Below, in pieces: positions 13,011-22,962 of a stretch of DNA of 64,000 nucleotides. A program made the translations under genes and the position numbers. This DNA is from Kappaphycus alvarezii (lineage: Eukaryota; Rhodophyta; Florideophyceae; Gigartinales; Solieriaceae), in the NCBI GenBank assembly GCA_002205965.3, contig NADL03000118.1, positions 62,001-126,000 of the forward strand, written 5' to 3'. The first letter of the stretch is position 1; each line of letters starts with the position of its first letter. The notes below the pieces were generated by a model. The model was not told where the DNA came from, ran no database searches, and saw nothing but the letters and a program-made list of their open reading frames with translations.

Positions 13011-13619
13011 GACAGCTCTTTCCAACCCCATGACAACGAAGAAAGCCTCCGGATGCCATCTTACTACACTGAAGATTAGAACGGAGAAGAGCCTGGCCGT
13101 CTCGGGCGATACGGAAAAGGAACTTTGGTACCTTCTGTGCTTTTCTGTCATAATTCTCTTTGGTGCGGGGTTAAGACTCAAAAATTGGTAGAGAAGGAAC
13201 GAATGAGGCGGCGAATGTTTCTGGGCGTCCCTCAAATCCAAGTACGTCCCTTGAGCCTAAAGTAGGCATTCACAACTTTATCTTCAATTCAGAATAATTC
13301 AACTCACTACCTGGCCCTGAGCGAATCGCCTAATTTCCAAAGAGCGTAAGAAATCGAAAACCAAATGAACAAGTCTTTGTAATCAAGGAACAAGACACTG
13401 GTGCGCGGTGCGGCCAGGAAAAGGCCAGAAGAAGAACGGGACCCTACTGAAAGGACGGGGGGTAACTGGAGATGGCGACTTGGATACAGCTGAAACAAAC
13501 CATGAACCCTTTAGATGGCGCTATTCTGACCACCGCTCCCTAAAAAGAACCTAGCGTGACGAGATACCGAGTGATATTCAGTTTCTTGGGACCCAGAGAA
13601 TGAGAAAGAGAAGAGCAAT
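13011..13619. other. No gene recognised
   Basis: Mixed-composition sequence between a family A unit and LINE fragment L1. Short open frames on both strands have no recognisable motifs. The part next to L1 may be decayed LINE 3' sequence, but I cannot align it with confidence. Confidence 0.35.
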
Positions 13620-14335
13620 ACTGAATGATCTTCCTCACTGTCTCAATCTACCGCTCGGTACGTCTATTTGTCGTCATTACAGCTAAATGTGCTGATGATC
13701 CATTCAAAAATCAGCACGAGCGCCGAAGGCGAAGAATTGGAGTTGAAATCAGATCGGCGAGGGTGTTCCAGTATATTAGTAATGCTAACTCACTTACAGA
13801 TGCGGTGTAAAGCATTTCGAAGGATAATTTGACAGCGGGTCTGACCGTCTTCATACTTGCGAAATAGAGCTTGCTTACCATCGGAATCCAGAAGCGAGGC
13901 CATCCCATTAGAGTTCTTTGAACAGAATAGATCGTTTGTGTCGCCAGGAAAGAGAAGCTTGCCGAGACGGAGGGATACAACCACAATCCACCCTTAGAAG
14001 GAGAGGTACGTGCCGAGTTGATAGCGGGAGAGTGAAGAACACAGAGCAACAGGAGTGTTCGCAGGAAGAGAGCAAGCGGGACCTGTTGGCGTCAGATAAA
14101 TACAGAAAAGATGGTCAAATTTCGAGGAGAGCAGTTCAGATGTGGTAGTGAATCGGAGGCGTTCACCATGGAGCGGGGAGTTGCAGCGCTGGAAAAGAGC
14201 AGTGCTGACCACGGCAGAGGAAAGTAATGGATGGAGGGTTGTGAGCAGGGAAATGACAGCCTGGGGCACTTCCTGGATGTGAAAGTCGGCGGAAAACACG
14301 AGGAGAGCAGAGAAGAGCCGAAATGAATGGATCAT
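13620..14335 (-). mobile_element. LINE fragment L1: C-terminal end of ORF2 (decayed)
   Basis: Read on the minus strand, 13984-13790 gives LRLGKLLFPGDTNDLFCSKN, then DSDGKQALFRKYEDGQTR. This is the same order as fragment L2 at 18.4-19.4 kb (LRLGIALFPGSTCCPVCS, DPSGQHALTCKYEDGMTRR). Upstream, at 14335-13994, the segment LFQRCNSPLHGERLRFTT matches LFERCSSPVPGERLQSAI of L2. The Cys/His knuckle is partly lost and the frames are interrupted. This is the end of a non-LTR retrotransposon ORF2 with a downstream endonuclease domain. No reverse-transcriptase core is visible, consistent with 5' truncation. Confidence 0.6.
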
Positions 14336-15189
14336 AGAGGCAACTTAGGCATCTTCTGCTGTAAAGGTAGCCAAAAGTAAGTCAAGGCCGCGTTCGGAGA
14401 TCAGAAGGGGGCTTCGCCTCAGATTCTCTCAGAGCAAGGGCAGTACAGTTGATATTTCCGTTTTTCATGACATCTTTCGGTGGATAAATGCTCTCATGGA
14501 CGTTAGAAGTAGATTTAACAAACTCACCCGAAAAAAATATGCAGCATGGGCCGTGAATTTCTTAAGCTTGCCAACTATCATAACAGGCAAGCCTCAATAG
14601 TGAAATACATGGATGTGATACAAATTGAGTGTAAAATTAATAAGAAGGAGATTTTACCAACGGGACGGAGCGGAATGGAAGAAGGGGACAAAATTTTCAA
14701 AAAAGAATGGAGCTATACAAGCAAGGAGCAGTTAAGCAGTCGTTGGTTGATCGCGACAGTAGTTTGTTGTTTTACGAGACAACTACTAATCGTTACAACT
14801 TGATATCTTTCGAAGGCAGGACTACTACTTATGCGGGGACTTAGATATGCAGTAAATATTGACAGGCGTCGTTCGGCACCGTGTCCGATTTAGAATAAAC
14901 AAGTATCCAGAGTAGATGGGTAGGCACGCATGAAACAGTAGATCCAATTATACAGGTATTACTTCACAACTTCGATTATGTTTCACAAAATACGCCAAAC
15001 TTAGACTGCTTCTTGTTGTATAGAGATTTGCAAAAGGCCAAACAATAGAGAGAAAAGGGGCATGAACCACTATATTATTTGAAGTTTATGAGTCTGGTGA
15101 ACTTTTTGCAAAAAATTCATAGGATTCCCAGCCTCTTCGCACTAAACTTGTAGTAAATCCCATTATTTGCCAACATGACTTTTTCAGTT
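14336..15189. other. No gene recognised
   Basis: Mixed AT-leaning sequence. An 85-codon ATG-started frame at 14546-14803 (+) is lysine/glutamate-rich with a hydrophobic tail, but shows no recognisable motif and no conserved partner elsewhere in the window. Confidence 0.35.
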
Positions 15190-15236
15190 GGTTTTGGTTG
15201 TCCGTAAAACTTTAGGATAGATCGAATTTATCTGAT
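15190..15236 (-). repeat. R1 dispersed repeat, copy 3 (partial)
   Basis: The plus strand reads GGTTGTCCGTAAAACTTTAG, then GATAGATCGAATTTATCTG, the reverse complement of the R1 middle (GATATATCCGATCTATCCC... GGTTTTCCAGACAACC). Confidence 0.55.
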
Positions 15237-15439
15237 ATAAGAAATCAGACAATTGGCAAACTTAAAAAATTCCAACACTGGCTGCTGAAATGCTGCGCTG
15301 ACTGCTCTGGAACTGAATTGTAAAATTTATTCTCATTAATATATATAGGGATGCTTTGCAATGTACAGTAGAAGTGCTGCATTGGCATAGGTACTGCTCT
15401 GGCGCCACAAATTTCGGGAGTTTTAAAGCGTATACAAGA

Positions 15440-16560
15440 AGGTAGGAGAGGATGCCCAGGAACGCCGGGTATGGAGCTGTATAAGGATATTTTCAGTGGT
15501 CTAAATATTACACTTGGAGGCCATGGGAAGGTGTGAACCAATCGAAGGAATATTTGTGGACTGCATGGATAGCATGGACATTTTGCAAGAATTTCTTTTT
15601 TCTGATCTTGAAAATAACGATTTTGAGCAGTAGATGTAGATCTTTATCTTGGAATTATCTTATCACTGATCTCTATCGTCCACATGATTTTTTTCGGTGC
15701 ATTTTATGGCATTTCGTATGGGTAATCGAGGCTTTATGATTAGCCAAAAAGTCTATATAAGCGTAGTTAACTACTTCCTGTTGGAGAGGTCAAGCAAGTT
15801 TGCAGATAACTTCTAGTCCAGTCCCAAATAGTTCCGAAGTTGAGAGTCAGCTTCAGACCCAAGAACCGTTTTTCTTACGCTGGTCACTGTTGCACCAAGG
15901 AGAAGAAAGAAGATAAATCAAGCTTACGGGCGCGTTTTTTTAACGGTAAAATCCCAGATGTAACCGCCGAACTTGTATGCCCGCGACTAGTTATTTCAGG
16001 GATGGAATCCTATAGTATTCTGCAGTCGTGAGACCTTCAAATCGACTTACCAGACGGGGTATTTATATGCCAGGTACAAGGAGGTACATTGCGATTGCAA
16101 TTTGTAGAGTTGTGGGTTTGAGTTTTTGGTTTTGTTCTTTTATTCAAATTGGTACCACCTTTTACTTCGATAGGAGCAAAACTTGATCGTTTTATAGGAA
16201 GCTATTCATAGTAAGAGATACTTTAAAATTGGTTTCCACTCGGGAGGAAGGAGATAATTATTCCAACAATGTGATACGAAATGCTGAGTAACAAGGACAG
16301 GTGATGAAACACGAAATCATTTGACAGAGTTAATCTTGGACAGTCCATTGATTCATGACAGTCACAGAGCATAAAAGGTATACCTTTCTCCTGATATACT
16401 CGCTTTTAGCAATATCAACGGTCTTCCTTACCCACCTCTATCTGTTCGCTCCACTGCAACACAGTAGAACTTATGTCGCTTACAGCACCTCTTTCTTTGG
16501 GTAATTGGTTCTGAGTATCTCTTCTACACAAGATTTATCCCTATCATACCTCCCCCTTGA
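15440..16560 (+). pseudogene. Family A unit, subtype 1 (5' truncated)
   Basis: Only block 3 and the 3' flank are clear. The segment at 15449-15500 corresponds to the DQVVPTLEPDGGIFSG region of the 21.3 kb copy. It is followed by CEPIEGIFVDCMDSMDILQE and FLFSDLENNDFEQ, with a stop at 15631-15633. A frame change separates the two parts. The 3' flank is colinear with that of the 21.3 kb copy: GCATTTTATGGCATTTCG, GCCAAAAAGTCTATATAAGC, GAGGTCAAGCAAGTTTGCAG, GAAGTTGAGAGTCAG and AAGAACCGTTTTTCTTACGC. It ends with GATTTATCCCTATCATACC near 16555. Blocks 1 and 2 are not recognisable upstream. Confidence 0.6.
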
Positions 16561-17290
16561 GATCGTGGCCTCCATGCCGCCTACGACTGGGAATTATAAT
16601 GTAATGGAAGAATACAGAGGCCTTTTCTGAACTAGATGGAAAAACAGAAGTACGAATGTGGATGCCACTGTAACTAACGGCGGTTTAATGAAATCGCTGT
16701 AAATAAAAGACAAGGGAGGACATTTTCAATGAGAGCGTGTCTGCCAATCAGAGGCGGTTCCTTTGCGGAAAGTGATATTTTCGGGAGAAATATTTGAGAC
16801 CTAGTCCAGTTCCCGGCCCGATGGAACAACAATATATCCGTTTAGATTGCCCCCGTGTGGCACGCAACGGCTTCAAATAAGATACACCGGTTCGAACCAA
16901 GCGTTGGAGCTGGAGAGAAGCAAATGATCGGCTTACAGTGACAGCAACACACAGAGCCCAACGAGTGTGGATAGAAACGAGGTGTTCCGAGGTATGGAAA
17001 CGAAGGCTTACAGCCAGAGAAGGATGTCGGCCTTAGCCGTCTTGCTCACGACGAGCGAGGGTCACTACCTTGATGGTGGCGTTGAAAGCGAAGGGGGAGT
17101 GCCCGTGTCCCCTGGGCTGGCTGATATCGGGCACAACAGCCTGTATTTAATAGGAAGTAAAAGGATCAGAGAGAAACAATGACGTAACGGTAATTAATGC
17201 GCACAACCTAATTGGTGGGCGCAAAAATAAGGGTGGCGTGAAATAAGGGGTGCCATCATGGCACCCTCGCATGCGCCAGCGTGCAACACC
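16561..17290. other. No gene recognised; palindrome at 17248-17266
   Basis: GC-balanced island without a recognisable gene. A 71-codon ATG-started frame at 16967-17182 (+) has no known motif. A perfect 9+1+9 palindrome, GGGTGCCATCATGGCACCC, lies at 17248-17266, next to repeated GGTGGGCGCAAAAATAAGG-type sequence. It could be the end of a small non-autonomous element. Confidence 0.35.
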
Positions 17291-17340
17291 CGCTAGAAGT
17301 GTCACACGAGGAAGTAAACTACCCCATCATTACTCTCCAA
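17291..17340 (-). repeat. R2 dispersed repeat (partial)
   Basis: The plus strand reads CTAGAAGTGTCACACGAGGA, then AGTAAACTACCCCATCATT. This is the reverse complement of the R2 start seen at 25425 (AATGAAGGGTTAGTTTACTT, CGTTGTCTGGCACTTCTAG). Confidence 0.55.
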
Positions 17341-17391
17341 ATGTCGGAGAGCATTTGGTGGGAATCTGTAACCATTTCGTCTCCGAGAGGG

Positions 17392-17500
17392 GAGGAAGGT
17401 TTGGGCGTTTTACTCTTGTAAGATATATCCGATCTTTCCCATAGTTTTCCAGACAACTAAAATCGACCCAAAACGGTATGCAGACACATCATTAATGGGA
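17392..17500 (+). repeat. R1 dispersed repeat, copy 4 (long)
   Basis: It reads GGTTTGGGCGTTTTACTCTT, GTAAGATATATCCGATC, CCCATAGTTTTCCAGACAAC, then AATCGACCCAAAACGGTATG and CATTAATGGGAAG. Homology continues to about 17640 with the sequence after the R1 copy at 26352-26470, so the true unit may be about 250-300 bp. Confidence 0.7.
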
Positions 17501-17750
17501 AGAAACTACGCTCCTTAAAAGGATTCCCTCAGGCCAACTATCAAGCAGGCCGCATTGAACATGACGGCTGCTGCAGCGAAATATCGGTCCTAGTTGATAT
17601 CTTCGGCAAGGAAAGAGCAGCGTATGTCTAGGATTGTCGGCAAAGAATGTCATTCTTGTCAAGAGACAAATTGAAGGCATCAAGGCTATACAGAAATTCT
17701 TCCTGCATCTGTTTCTTTATAAATTTCCTTATTTATTCTCTGCGACGTGG

Positions 17751-17870
17751 GGAAAAGGTTTAGGTGTTTTACTCTTGGAAGGTATATCCGATTTATCCTA
17801 TAATTTTTCAACAACCACAGTCGACTCAAAAAGGTATACCAACACAGTAATGGAGGACAAAAATGACGCT
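17751..17870 (+). repeat. R1 dispersed repeat, copy 5 (long)
   Basis: It reads GGGGAAAAGGTTTAGGTGTT, TTACTCTTGGAAGGTATATC, CAACAACCACAGTCGACTC, AAAAAGGTATACCAACACAG, then TAATGGAGG. It lies in the same orientation as copy 4, about 360 bp downstream. Confidence 0.7.
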
Positions 17871-18227
17871 ATTGGGTAAAGACTTCAATGATCTTGGAAC
17901 TACTGAGCAGTGAATTATCTTAAGAGATCTCAGCCATGATTACGGGGGTAATATGGTTTACCTAAATGGGTTGCTATACTTAATTTTACTGATAAGAGCA
18001 ATTACAGACAAATAATTCTGTAAGTAGGGTAATAGGGTTAGTTTAGTGCGATTAGTGCAAAGATATGCAGCGAAATGTGTACTAGTATGTGTGGTAGAGG
18101 TAAAAATATGATTTTTAGCTCGCGCTGCAATCTATCAAGCAGTCGGGAAACAAGGATATACGTTAGATCACTTTGTTCCCACTCAGCAGATAGCCCTGAT
18201 GTGCACTAAATTTGCACCCGAAAAAAA
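17871..18227. other. No gene recognised
   Basis: AT-leaning sequence between an R1 copy and the left long direct repeat. I see no motif, RNA gene or repeat in it. Confidence 0.35.
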
Positions 18228-18430
18228 ATCTAGAACAGGACCAAATTCAGATACATTATCGGAATTTGCAAGATAATTTTACAGTATCTGAATTTGCAAG
18301 ATTTTTTTATTTTGGATCAGTGTGGCAAATTCAAGGTTGATATTTCATTTAAGACACGCTTTCATAATAGATGTCAGTACAGGTCCAGGTTCTGTGTGAT
18401 GCTGAGAGTGACTCTGAAAGGTCTATATAA
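18228..18430 (+). repeat. Left copy of a ~200 bp direct repeat (family A promoter-like)
   Basis: It shares order and sequence with 20984-21185: ATCTAGAACAGGACCAAATTC against ATCTAGAAGAGGACCAAATTC. This is followed by ATTATCGGAATTTGCAAG, a second GAATTTGCAAGAT, GGCAAATTCA, TTGATATTT and AAGACACG. The right copy forms the promoter of the family A gene at 21269. The left copy ends in its own TATATAATGG, but a LINE fragment follows instead of a family A body. Confidence 0.65.
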
Positions 18431-19402
18431 TGGCCACATTAATTCCTACCCCTGGCCGATGGGTGGTGGGCATGGGTATGGCACCTAGATATAGACAGGG
18501 GAGGAACCGCGACGGGAAGCAGCGAAGGAAGCAAGGTGGCGGAAAAAACCCTTGCCGTCGTCGCCCAAGGCGCCATAGACATCAATCCCGACGGGAGAGG
18601 AGGATATCGTTTTGGTTGCAGTAAGTGCCGTAATGACGATGTTTCTCGCGCTGCGAGTGTCGCGGCAGCCCTGCGGAACCGTACTTGGCGAAATGTGGCG
18701 GCGTGCGGAGGGGTGGGCAACAGTAACGTCGACGGCGATATCGGTACTGTGAAGCCCGTATGCAGCGGGTATGTAAATGACCATTCGTAGCGCGGGGGAC
18801 TCCGAATGCCCAGATGAGTCGGGAACCTGGTAGAGGAGCGGATGCGACGAGGGCGACGATCCCAACTTCCTTGCAGTAGCGGGCAAGAACGTTGCGGAGG
18901 ATGTGACGACGAGTCATTCCGTCTTCGTATTTGCAGGTCAACGCGTGTTGACCACTTGGATCTAAGACGGGTGCGATGTCGGCCGAGCGGCGGGAGCAGA
19001 CCGGACAGCAAGTAGATCCAGGGAATAGCGCGATGCCGAGACGTAGAGCCAGAGCGACTTTCCACGTAGAAGAGGACATGTACGTACCGCGGTGGGGGTG
19101 AGGAAGCGAAGAGAAAACAGGATGGCGGAGGATGTGCGCACGGAGAGGAGCCGTGCTCGGTCGTGGGCTGCCGCGGACGAGAACAAGCCTATCGGACTTC
19201 GATAGCATGAGTTCAGTTGTGATCGCAGACTGGAGCCTTTCGCCGGGGACCGGCGATGAACAACGCTCGAAAAGAGCCGTAGCTGTAAGCGACGAAGACA
19301 GCTGCGGGTGGCGGGAGGATAAGAGAGATGGCGACCGAGGGATCTCTTCCAAGTGGCGGTCCTGGAAAGAGGAGCAGGTCGGAGATAAGTCCAAAGAATC
19401 AA
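18431..19402 (-). mobile_element. LINE fragment L2: ORF2 C-terminus with Cys/His knuckle and REL endonuclease
   Basis: This is the best preserved of the LINE ends. On the minus strand, a 270-codon frame (19394-18582) contains LFERCSSPVPGERLQSAI, then ALRLGIALFPGSTCCPVCS and DPSGQHALTCKYEDGMTRR. This forms a Cys-x2-Cys...His-x3-Cys knuckle followed by HILRNVLARYCKEVGI. A second frame (18886-18485) continues as LRMVIYIPAAYGLHSTDIAV, DVTVAHP, then GIDVYGALGDDGKGFFRHLA. This is the acidic/beta-strand layout of the restriction-like endonuclease (PD-(D/E)XK type) found after the RT domain in RLE-class LINEs. A frameshift separates the two parts. The RT core is absent, as expected from 5' truncation. 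Confidence 0.7.
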
Positions 19403-19654
19403 TTACAGATGCTGCGTAAGCAGCCTCGGTAATGTCTGAAGTTTGCAGGAGACCAGACCGCCCATGGAGAAGGGAGAGAGGCTTGGAGCAAGGCTCCAGC
19501 GAATTACGGTAAGGTTTCTATCCTTTATATGTTTTTAAACCTGCACTATTCTGTACTTACCTGGCGCTGTGCACAGTCGATTCAAGATGGAGACACGCGC
19601 TGGATCGAGAGCGCCCTTTGCACGCTACTTTGTTACCAATCAGCGACGACTTAT

Positions 19655-19745
19655 CCCGCATAACGCATTAGCCGCGTGGATATAACCGACCACATCTTCC
19701 ATGCATTAAAATAACCCAAAAATTTCCCCGCTACTATCTTCCGGC
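19655..19745 (-). repeat. R4 repeat, copy in minus orientation
   Basis: The plus strand reads AACGCATTAGCCGCGTGGAT, ATAACCGACCACATCTTCC, then ATGCATTAAAATAACCC and AAAAATTTCCCC. This is nearly the exact reverse complement of 26193-26290. A related GATTGAAAAATAAGGTCGGC segment follows at 19778-19800 and again at 30186-30206. The unit resembles R1 in layout, so the two may be distant relatives. Confidence 0.6.
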
Positions 19746-19856
19746 GTTTTGGCAACGGAAAACTTTGTTTTTAATGATTGAAAAATAAGGTCGGCTGTAA
19801 TCCCGGATAACATTGGTACAGTCTTGCAATGTCGCACCTGCGCGTAAGTCCAACAC

Positions 19857-20440
19857 CTACTGATCCTCGTCCTCAATCGAATCTGGCTCTAATGGGTCGG
19901 CGACGTCGCTATTAACGTCGTCGCCTTCCAAAGAATTAAAGTCAGACCAATCCATCCAGCTAACCGGCACCCACAGGCGCTCAGTTCCATACGGACCCTG
20001 CAGAGGCAAACCGGTGGTCGTCTCCATGCTCGTAATAGCCTCGCCCGCGCGCCTAGTGTACGCCTGCCCATAGGCGACTTCGGGGTTGAATGTGATGGGG
20101 CGGCTTCCGAAGAAGATAAGGGCTTCCCATCATCGACAGATGATGAGCGTGAGGGGTTCGGTAGACATGAGGTGTTGACCGGTGGTTTGTTTGTTGTAGA
20201 GGCTGATGGAACAGGGCTCATTTCCAAAAGGGCCAAGTTGTTCCCGTTTCCGAGCTCGTAATAGTCTCACCCGCGCGCCCAGTGTACGCCTGCCCATAGG
20301 CGACTTCGGGGTTGAATGTGATAGGGGCGGCTTCCTGAGAAGATAGGGGCTGCTCGTTACTTATTTGTGACCGGCGTGAGGGGTTCGATAGACAGGGAAC
20401 GTTGAGGACGTTAATGGCCAAGTGAAGAGCAGCAAAGTGC
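19857..20440 (-). CDS. Unidentified ORF end with an internal tandem duplication (family P2)
   Basis: Two copies of one block lie in tandem on the minus strand (about 20430-20230 and 20210-20000). Each reads PLSSxEAAPITFNPEVAYG, then QAYTGRAGEAITS. The downstream copy continues METTTGLPLQGPYGTERLW, VPVSWMDWSDFNSLEGDD, and ends in an acidic tail PLEPDSIEDEDQ with a stop at 19859-19857. The copies are separated by a frame change. A third, decayed copy lies at 26790-27075 next to LINE ends. I recognise no family. It may be the first ORF of a LINE, because it sits between LINE C-terminal fragments, or an unrelated repeated gene. Confidence 0.4.
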
Positions 20441-20983
20441 CGTCTTGCGCGATGTGCCAGTAGTGCGATGCCCCAAAAGGGGGGGAAGAAAAAATCCACA
20501 ATCACAACCGTGGCGAGCCATGGGTGTAATCGCTTGAAAAACTTCCGCTGTAAGCGCGATACTTACAGAAAGACGGCGACGAAGACAAGTGCTACAGAAG
20601 AACGGCTTGGGTACGACCAGCAGGACCGTTTGGCTCAGGAACCCTCCCATGCTGCGCAGGAGAACCGCCAGGGTTGAGTGCGCAGGGTGCACTGAGCGTT
20701 GCGGTACTTGGTCGAGGGTGAGAGCCTTCCTGGCGCGAGAGAAATCGCCACTTGAGAAGGCATATCCTTAGCCGATGCAACTAGAGCCCGTAGACGTAAG
20801 TGCGCGATCCGCAAGACGCGCGAAACACTAGTGCCCGGCGCCCGCGCCTAATGCGGCCAGGCGCCGTGCGTGGCAGAATGAAGGTTGGAGAAGGGCAGTC
20901 TAGGAGGGAAGGGGAAAGCGTTTAAGGGAGACCGATAGTGGCAGGGCCGCTTGATGTCGGATGTGCGCGAAATTCGCAAACGG
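20441..20983. other. GC-rich stretch without a clear gene
   Basis: GC-rich sequence with CpG-rich segments around 20820-20880 (GGCGCCCGCGCC). Minus-strand frames up to about 90 codons are cysteine- and arginine-rich but match nothing I know. It may be the upstream part of the P2 ORF at 19857-20440. The change to AT-rich sequence at 20980 is abrupt and coincides with the start of the right direct repeat. Confidence 0.35.
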
Positions 20984-21268
20984 AAAAAATATCTAGAAGA
21001 GGACCAAATTCGGATACAGTATCGGAATTTGCAATATATTTTTATAGTTTCTGAATTTGCAAGATATTTTTAATTTAGATGAGTATGGCAAATTCATGGG
21101 TTGATATTTTTATTTTAAGACACGGTGTCATTAACAGATATCATTACAAGTCCAAGTTCGTCATACTCTTCGAAGACGTCGCAGTATTTAAAGTTCGAAA
21201 TCGACGTCGTTGAGGCAACCCCCCGCCATCAACTACCCCATCGGCTCACCCCTTTTTTGGCCCTTAAC
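20984..21268 (+). promoter_or_regulatory. Family A promoter, including right copy of the direct repeat
   Basis: The right copy of the ~200 bp direct repeat leads into GTATTTAAAG (21184-21193), a TATA-like box about 80 bp before the ATG at 21269. It is followed by a C/T-rich leader (21215-21268). The segment carries a doubled GAATTTGCAA motif. The arrangement is what an RNA polymerase II promoter of a fungal gene would look like. Confidence 0.5.
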
Positions 21269-21925
21269 ATGACCAACCTTCCCCCCGTCCCTCACCATTA
21301 CCAAGTCATCCCGAGGCCGTCGTCCACTCAACGCTCTGGCCCTGATGTCAAATGGTCAACCGACTACGATGATTACTGTAGAAGATTGGACCGGGAACGC
21401 GTTCGGGAGTGGGTCCGACGTAAATGCTTCGAGCAGGCAGAAGAGGCAGAGGAGGAGGAGGAAGAGGAGGAGGAAGAGGAGGAGGGAAGAGGAGGAGGAA
21501 GAGGAGGAGGAGGAGGAGGTAGAGGAGGAAGGGTAGGATGAAGAGGAAGAGTAGGATGAAAGGAGGACTGGGTGGACCCGTGGGAGCCACTAGTGTATAA
21601 CGATGGAGAGGCTCCCATGGAGAACGAAGGGGAGACTAAGGGAGTAATTGTGATCTCTGACTCTTCTGACGAAGGTGAGAAGAGGGGTGAAGAGGAGGAG
21701 GATGAGGGGGAGGGAGACATTGAAAGTGCTGGAACAGTGGGGAATGGACCGGAAAATATGGACCAGGTGGTCCCGACTCTGGAACCGGATGGGGGAATCT
21801 TCAGTGGTATAGATATTTCGCAGGAGGCAATGGAGAATTCTAAGCCGTTCGTGAATATTTGTGGGTACTGCCTGGGTGGAATGGATATTTTGGGGGAACT
21901 GTTTGGCTGTGATATAGAGGACTAA
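21269..21925 (+). pseudogene. Family A protein, subtype 1 (most complete copy)
   Basis: From the ATG at 21269 a single reading frame runs to 21925 (about 218 codons), broken only by TGA codons at 21539-21541 and 21557-21559. These lie in a duplicated GTAGGATGAA tract inside the GA-rich region. The N-terminus is MTNLPPVPHHYQVI. Block 1 is WSTDYDDYCRRLDRERVREW with VRRKCFEQAEEAEEE. A poly-Glu/Gly tract follows, then block 2, EDWVDPWEPLVYNDGEAPM. Block 3 is NMDQVVPTLEPDGGIFSGID, then SKPFVNICGYCLGGMDILGE and the C-terminus LFGCDIED. The protein is strongly acidic, with no signal or membrane segment. No known family is recognised. The TGAs could be real damage or slippage in a repetitive tract. 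It faces the 24.6 kb copy tail to tail. Confidence 0.6.
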
Positions 21926-22400
21926 GATATTAAGGAAGGAATCTAGATATTTATCCTGATACTATCTGCTGTTAGTCTTTTCTCGTTCACACGATTCCAA
22001 TTGATGCATTTTATGGTTCTTAGTATGTTTTTTGGGACTTTAGGGTTGGCCAAAAAGTCTATTTATGCCTAGTAAACTGTTTCCTCTTGTGGAGGTCAAG
22101 CAAGTTGGCAGACAACTTCAAGTAGAATCCGGAGTAGTAGGAAGTTGAGAGTCATATTCAGATCCAAGAAACGTTTTTCCTACGCTGATCGCAGAGCATC
22201 GGTGGTAGACCCTGCCCCTTTCATACTTGCTTGTAGCCCTCTCAACTGCCTCCCTTATCTATTCCTTTTTGCTCGCTCAACTATACCACGGTAGCACTTT
22301 TGTTGCTTGCAACACCTCCTTCTTAGGGTAGTAGATTCTGATTATCTCTTCTTCCGACGATTTTCCCCTATCAATGTCAACAAGGAACTCATAACGTGCC
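21926..22400 (+). other. Conserved 3' flank of the family A unit
   Basis: This non-coding flank is shared with at least the 15.6, 23.4-23.9, 59.8 and 61.4 kb copies. Conserved segments are GATGCATTTTATGGTTC, GGCCAAAAAGTCTATTTATG, GAGGTCAAGCAAGTTGGCAG, AAGTTGAGAGTCAT, CCAAGAAACGTTTTTCCTAC, CGGTAGCACTTTTGTTGCTT, GCAACACCTCCTTCTTAGG, and the terminal GATTTTCCCCTATCAATG. Conservation of non-coding DNA to a common end point suggests the unit was copied as a discrete element rather than as a gene alone. Confidence 0.6.
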
Positions 22401-22584
22401 CCTTGGGCGCTTAATTTATGGCCATGGTCGGCCTGCGTTTGCCCGGCCGGCCATATTCTCCCTCCCGCCACCCGGTCGACCGTGATTATCAGCACTTGGC
22501 CTTGGACGCCTTAATGGGCATCATCAAAGCATCTTTGATACCACCCACTAGTCTTCCTTCTGATCGCCGCCAGTTTCTGAAAGG

Positions 22585-22790
22585 AGGGGGATGATGGGTT
22601 AGTTTACTTTGTCTTTCAATTCTAGCGATGGCATTCTATACGGAGTTCGGATAGAGGAAAAGGAGAAAATAGAAACGGGTCTGCAACTCCATGACCATGT
22701 GACTACATCGACCGGTCAGGAAATGCGAGGACGCATGCGGCATTAGACAGTACAGCTTGCGCTGGTTGCCCATGCATGAGGACCACTTTG
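22585..22790 (+). repeat. R2 dispersed repeat, long copy
   Basis: It reads GATGGGTTAGTTTACTTTGT, TACGGAGTTCGGATAGAGG, AAACGGGTCTGC, GTGACTACATCGACCGGTCA, then GCATTAGACAGTACAGCTTG. The same order appears inverted at 38520-38715, and a 5' part occurs at 25425-25520. The repeat starts just after the family A 3' boundary. Confidence 0.6.
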
Positions 22791-22914
22791 GCTCTCGACA
22801 AGCTCTCCATTGCACTCGTGACCGATCGCTGCCAACTGAAACGCCGAATATCAATTTCATCCCCAAGCGCCACCCGCTCAATCTCTGCCCTCCCTCAGAT
22901 TTACTTGGGAACAG

Positions 22915-22962
22915 ATCCGATGTATCTTCCGAGACTAAAAAATCCAAACCTTCCCACTTCAC
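22915..22962 (-). repeat. R1 dispersed repeat, copy 6 (partial)
   Basis: The plus strand reads GATCCGATGTATCTTCCGAG, then ACTAAAAAATCCAAACCTTC, the reverse complement of the R1 core. It directly abuts LINE fragment L7. Confidence 0.6.

Noticed and set aside
16850-16915. GGTTCGAACC with a TGGCACGC upstream, resembling tRNA B and A boxes
   Set aside because: No acceptor, D or anticodon stem can be drawn, and spacing and pairing fail.
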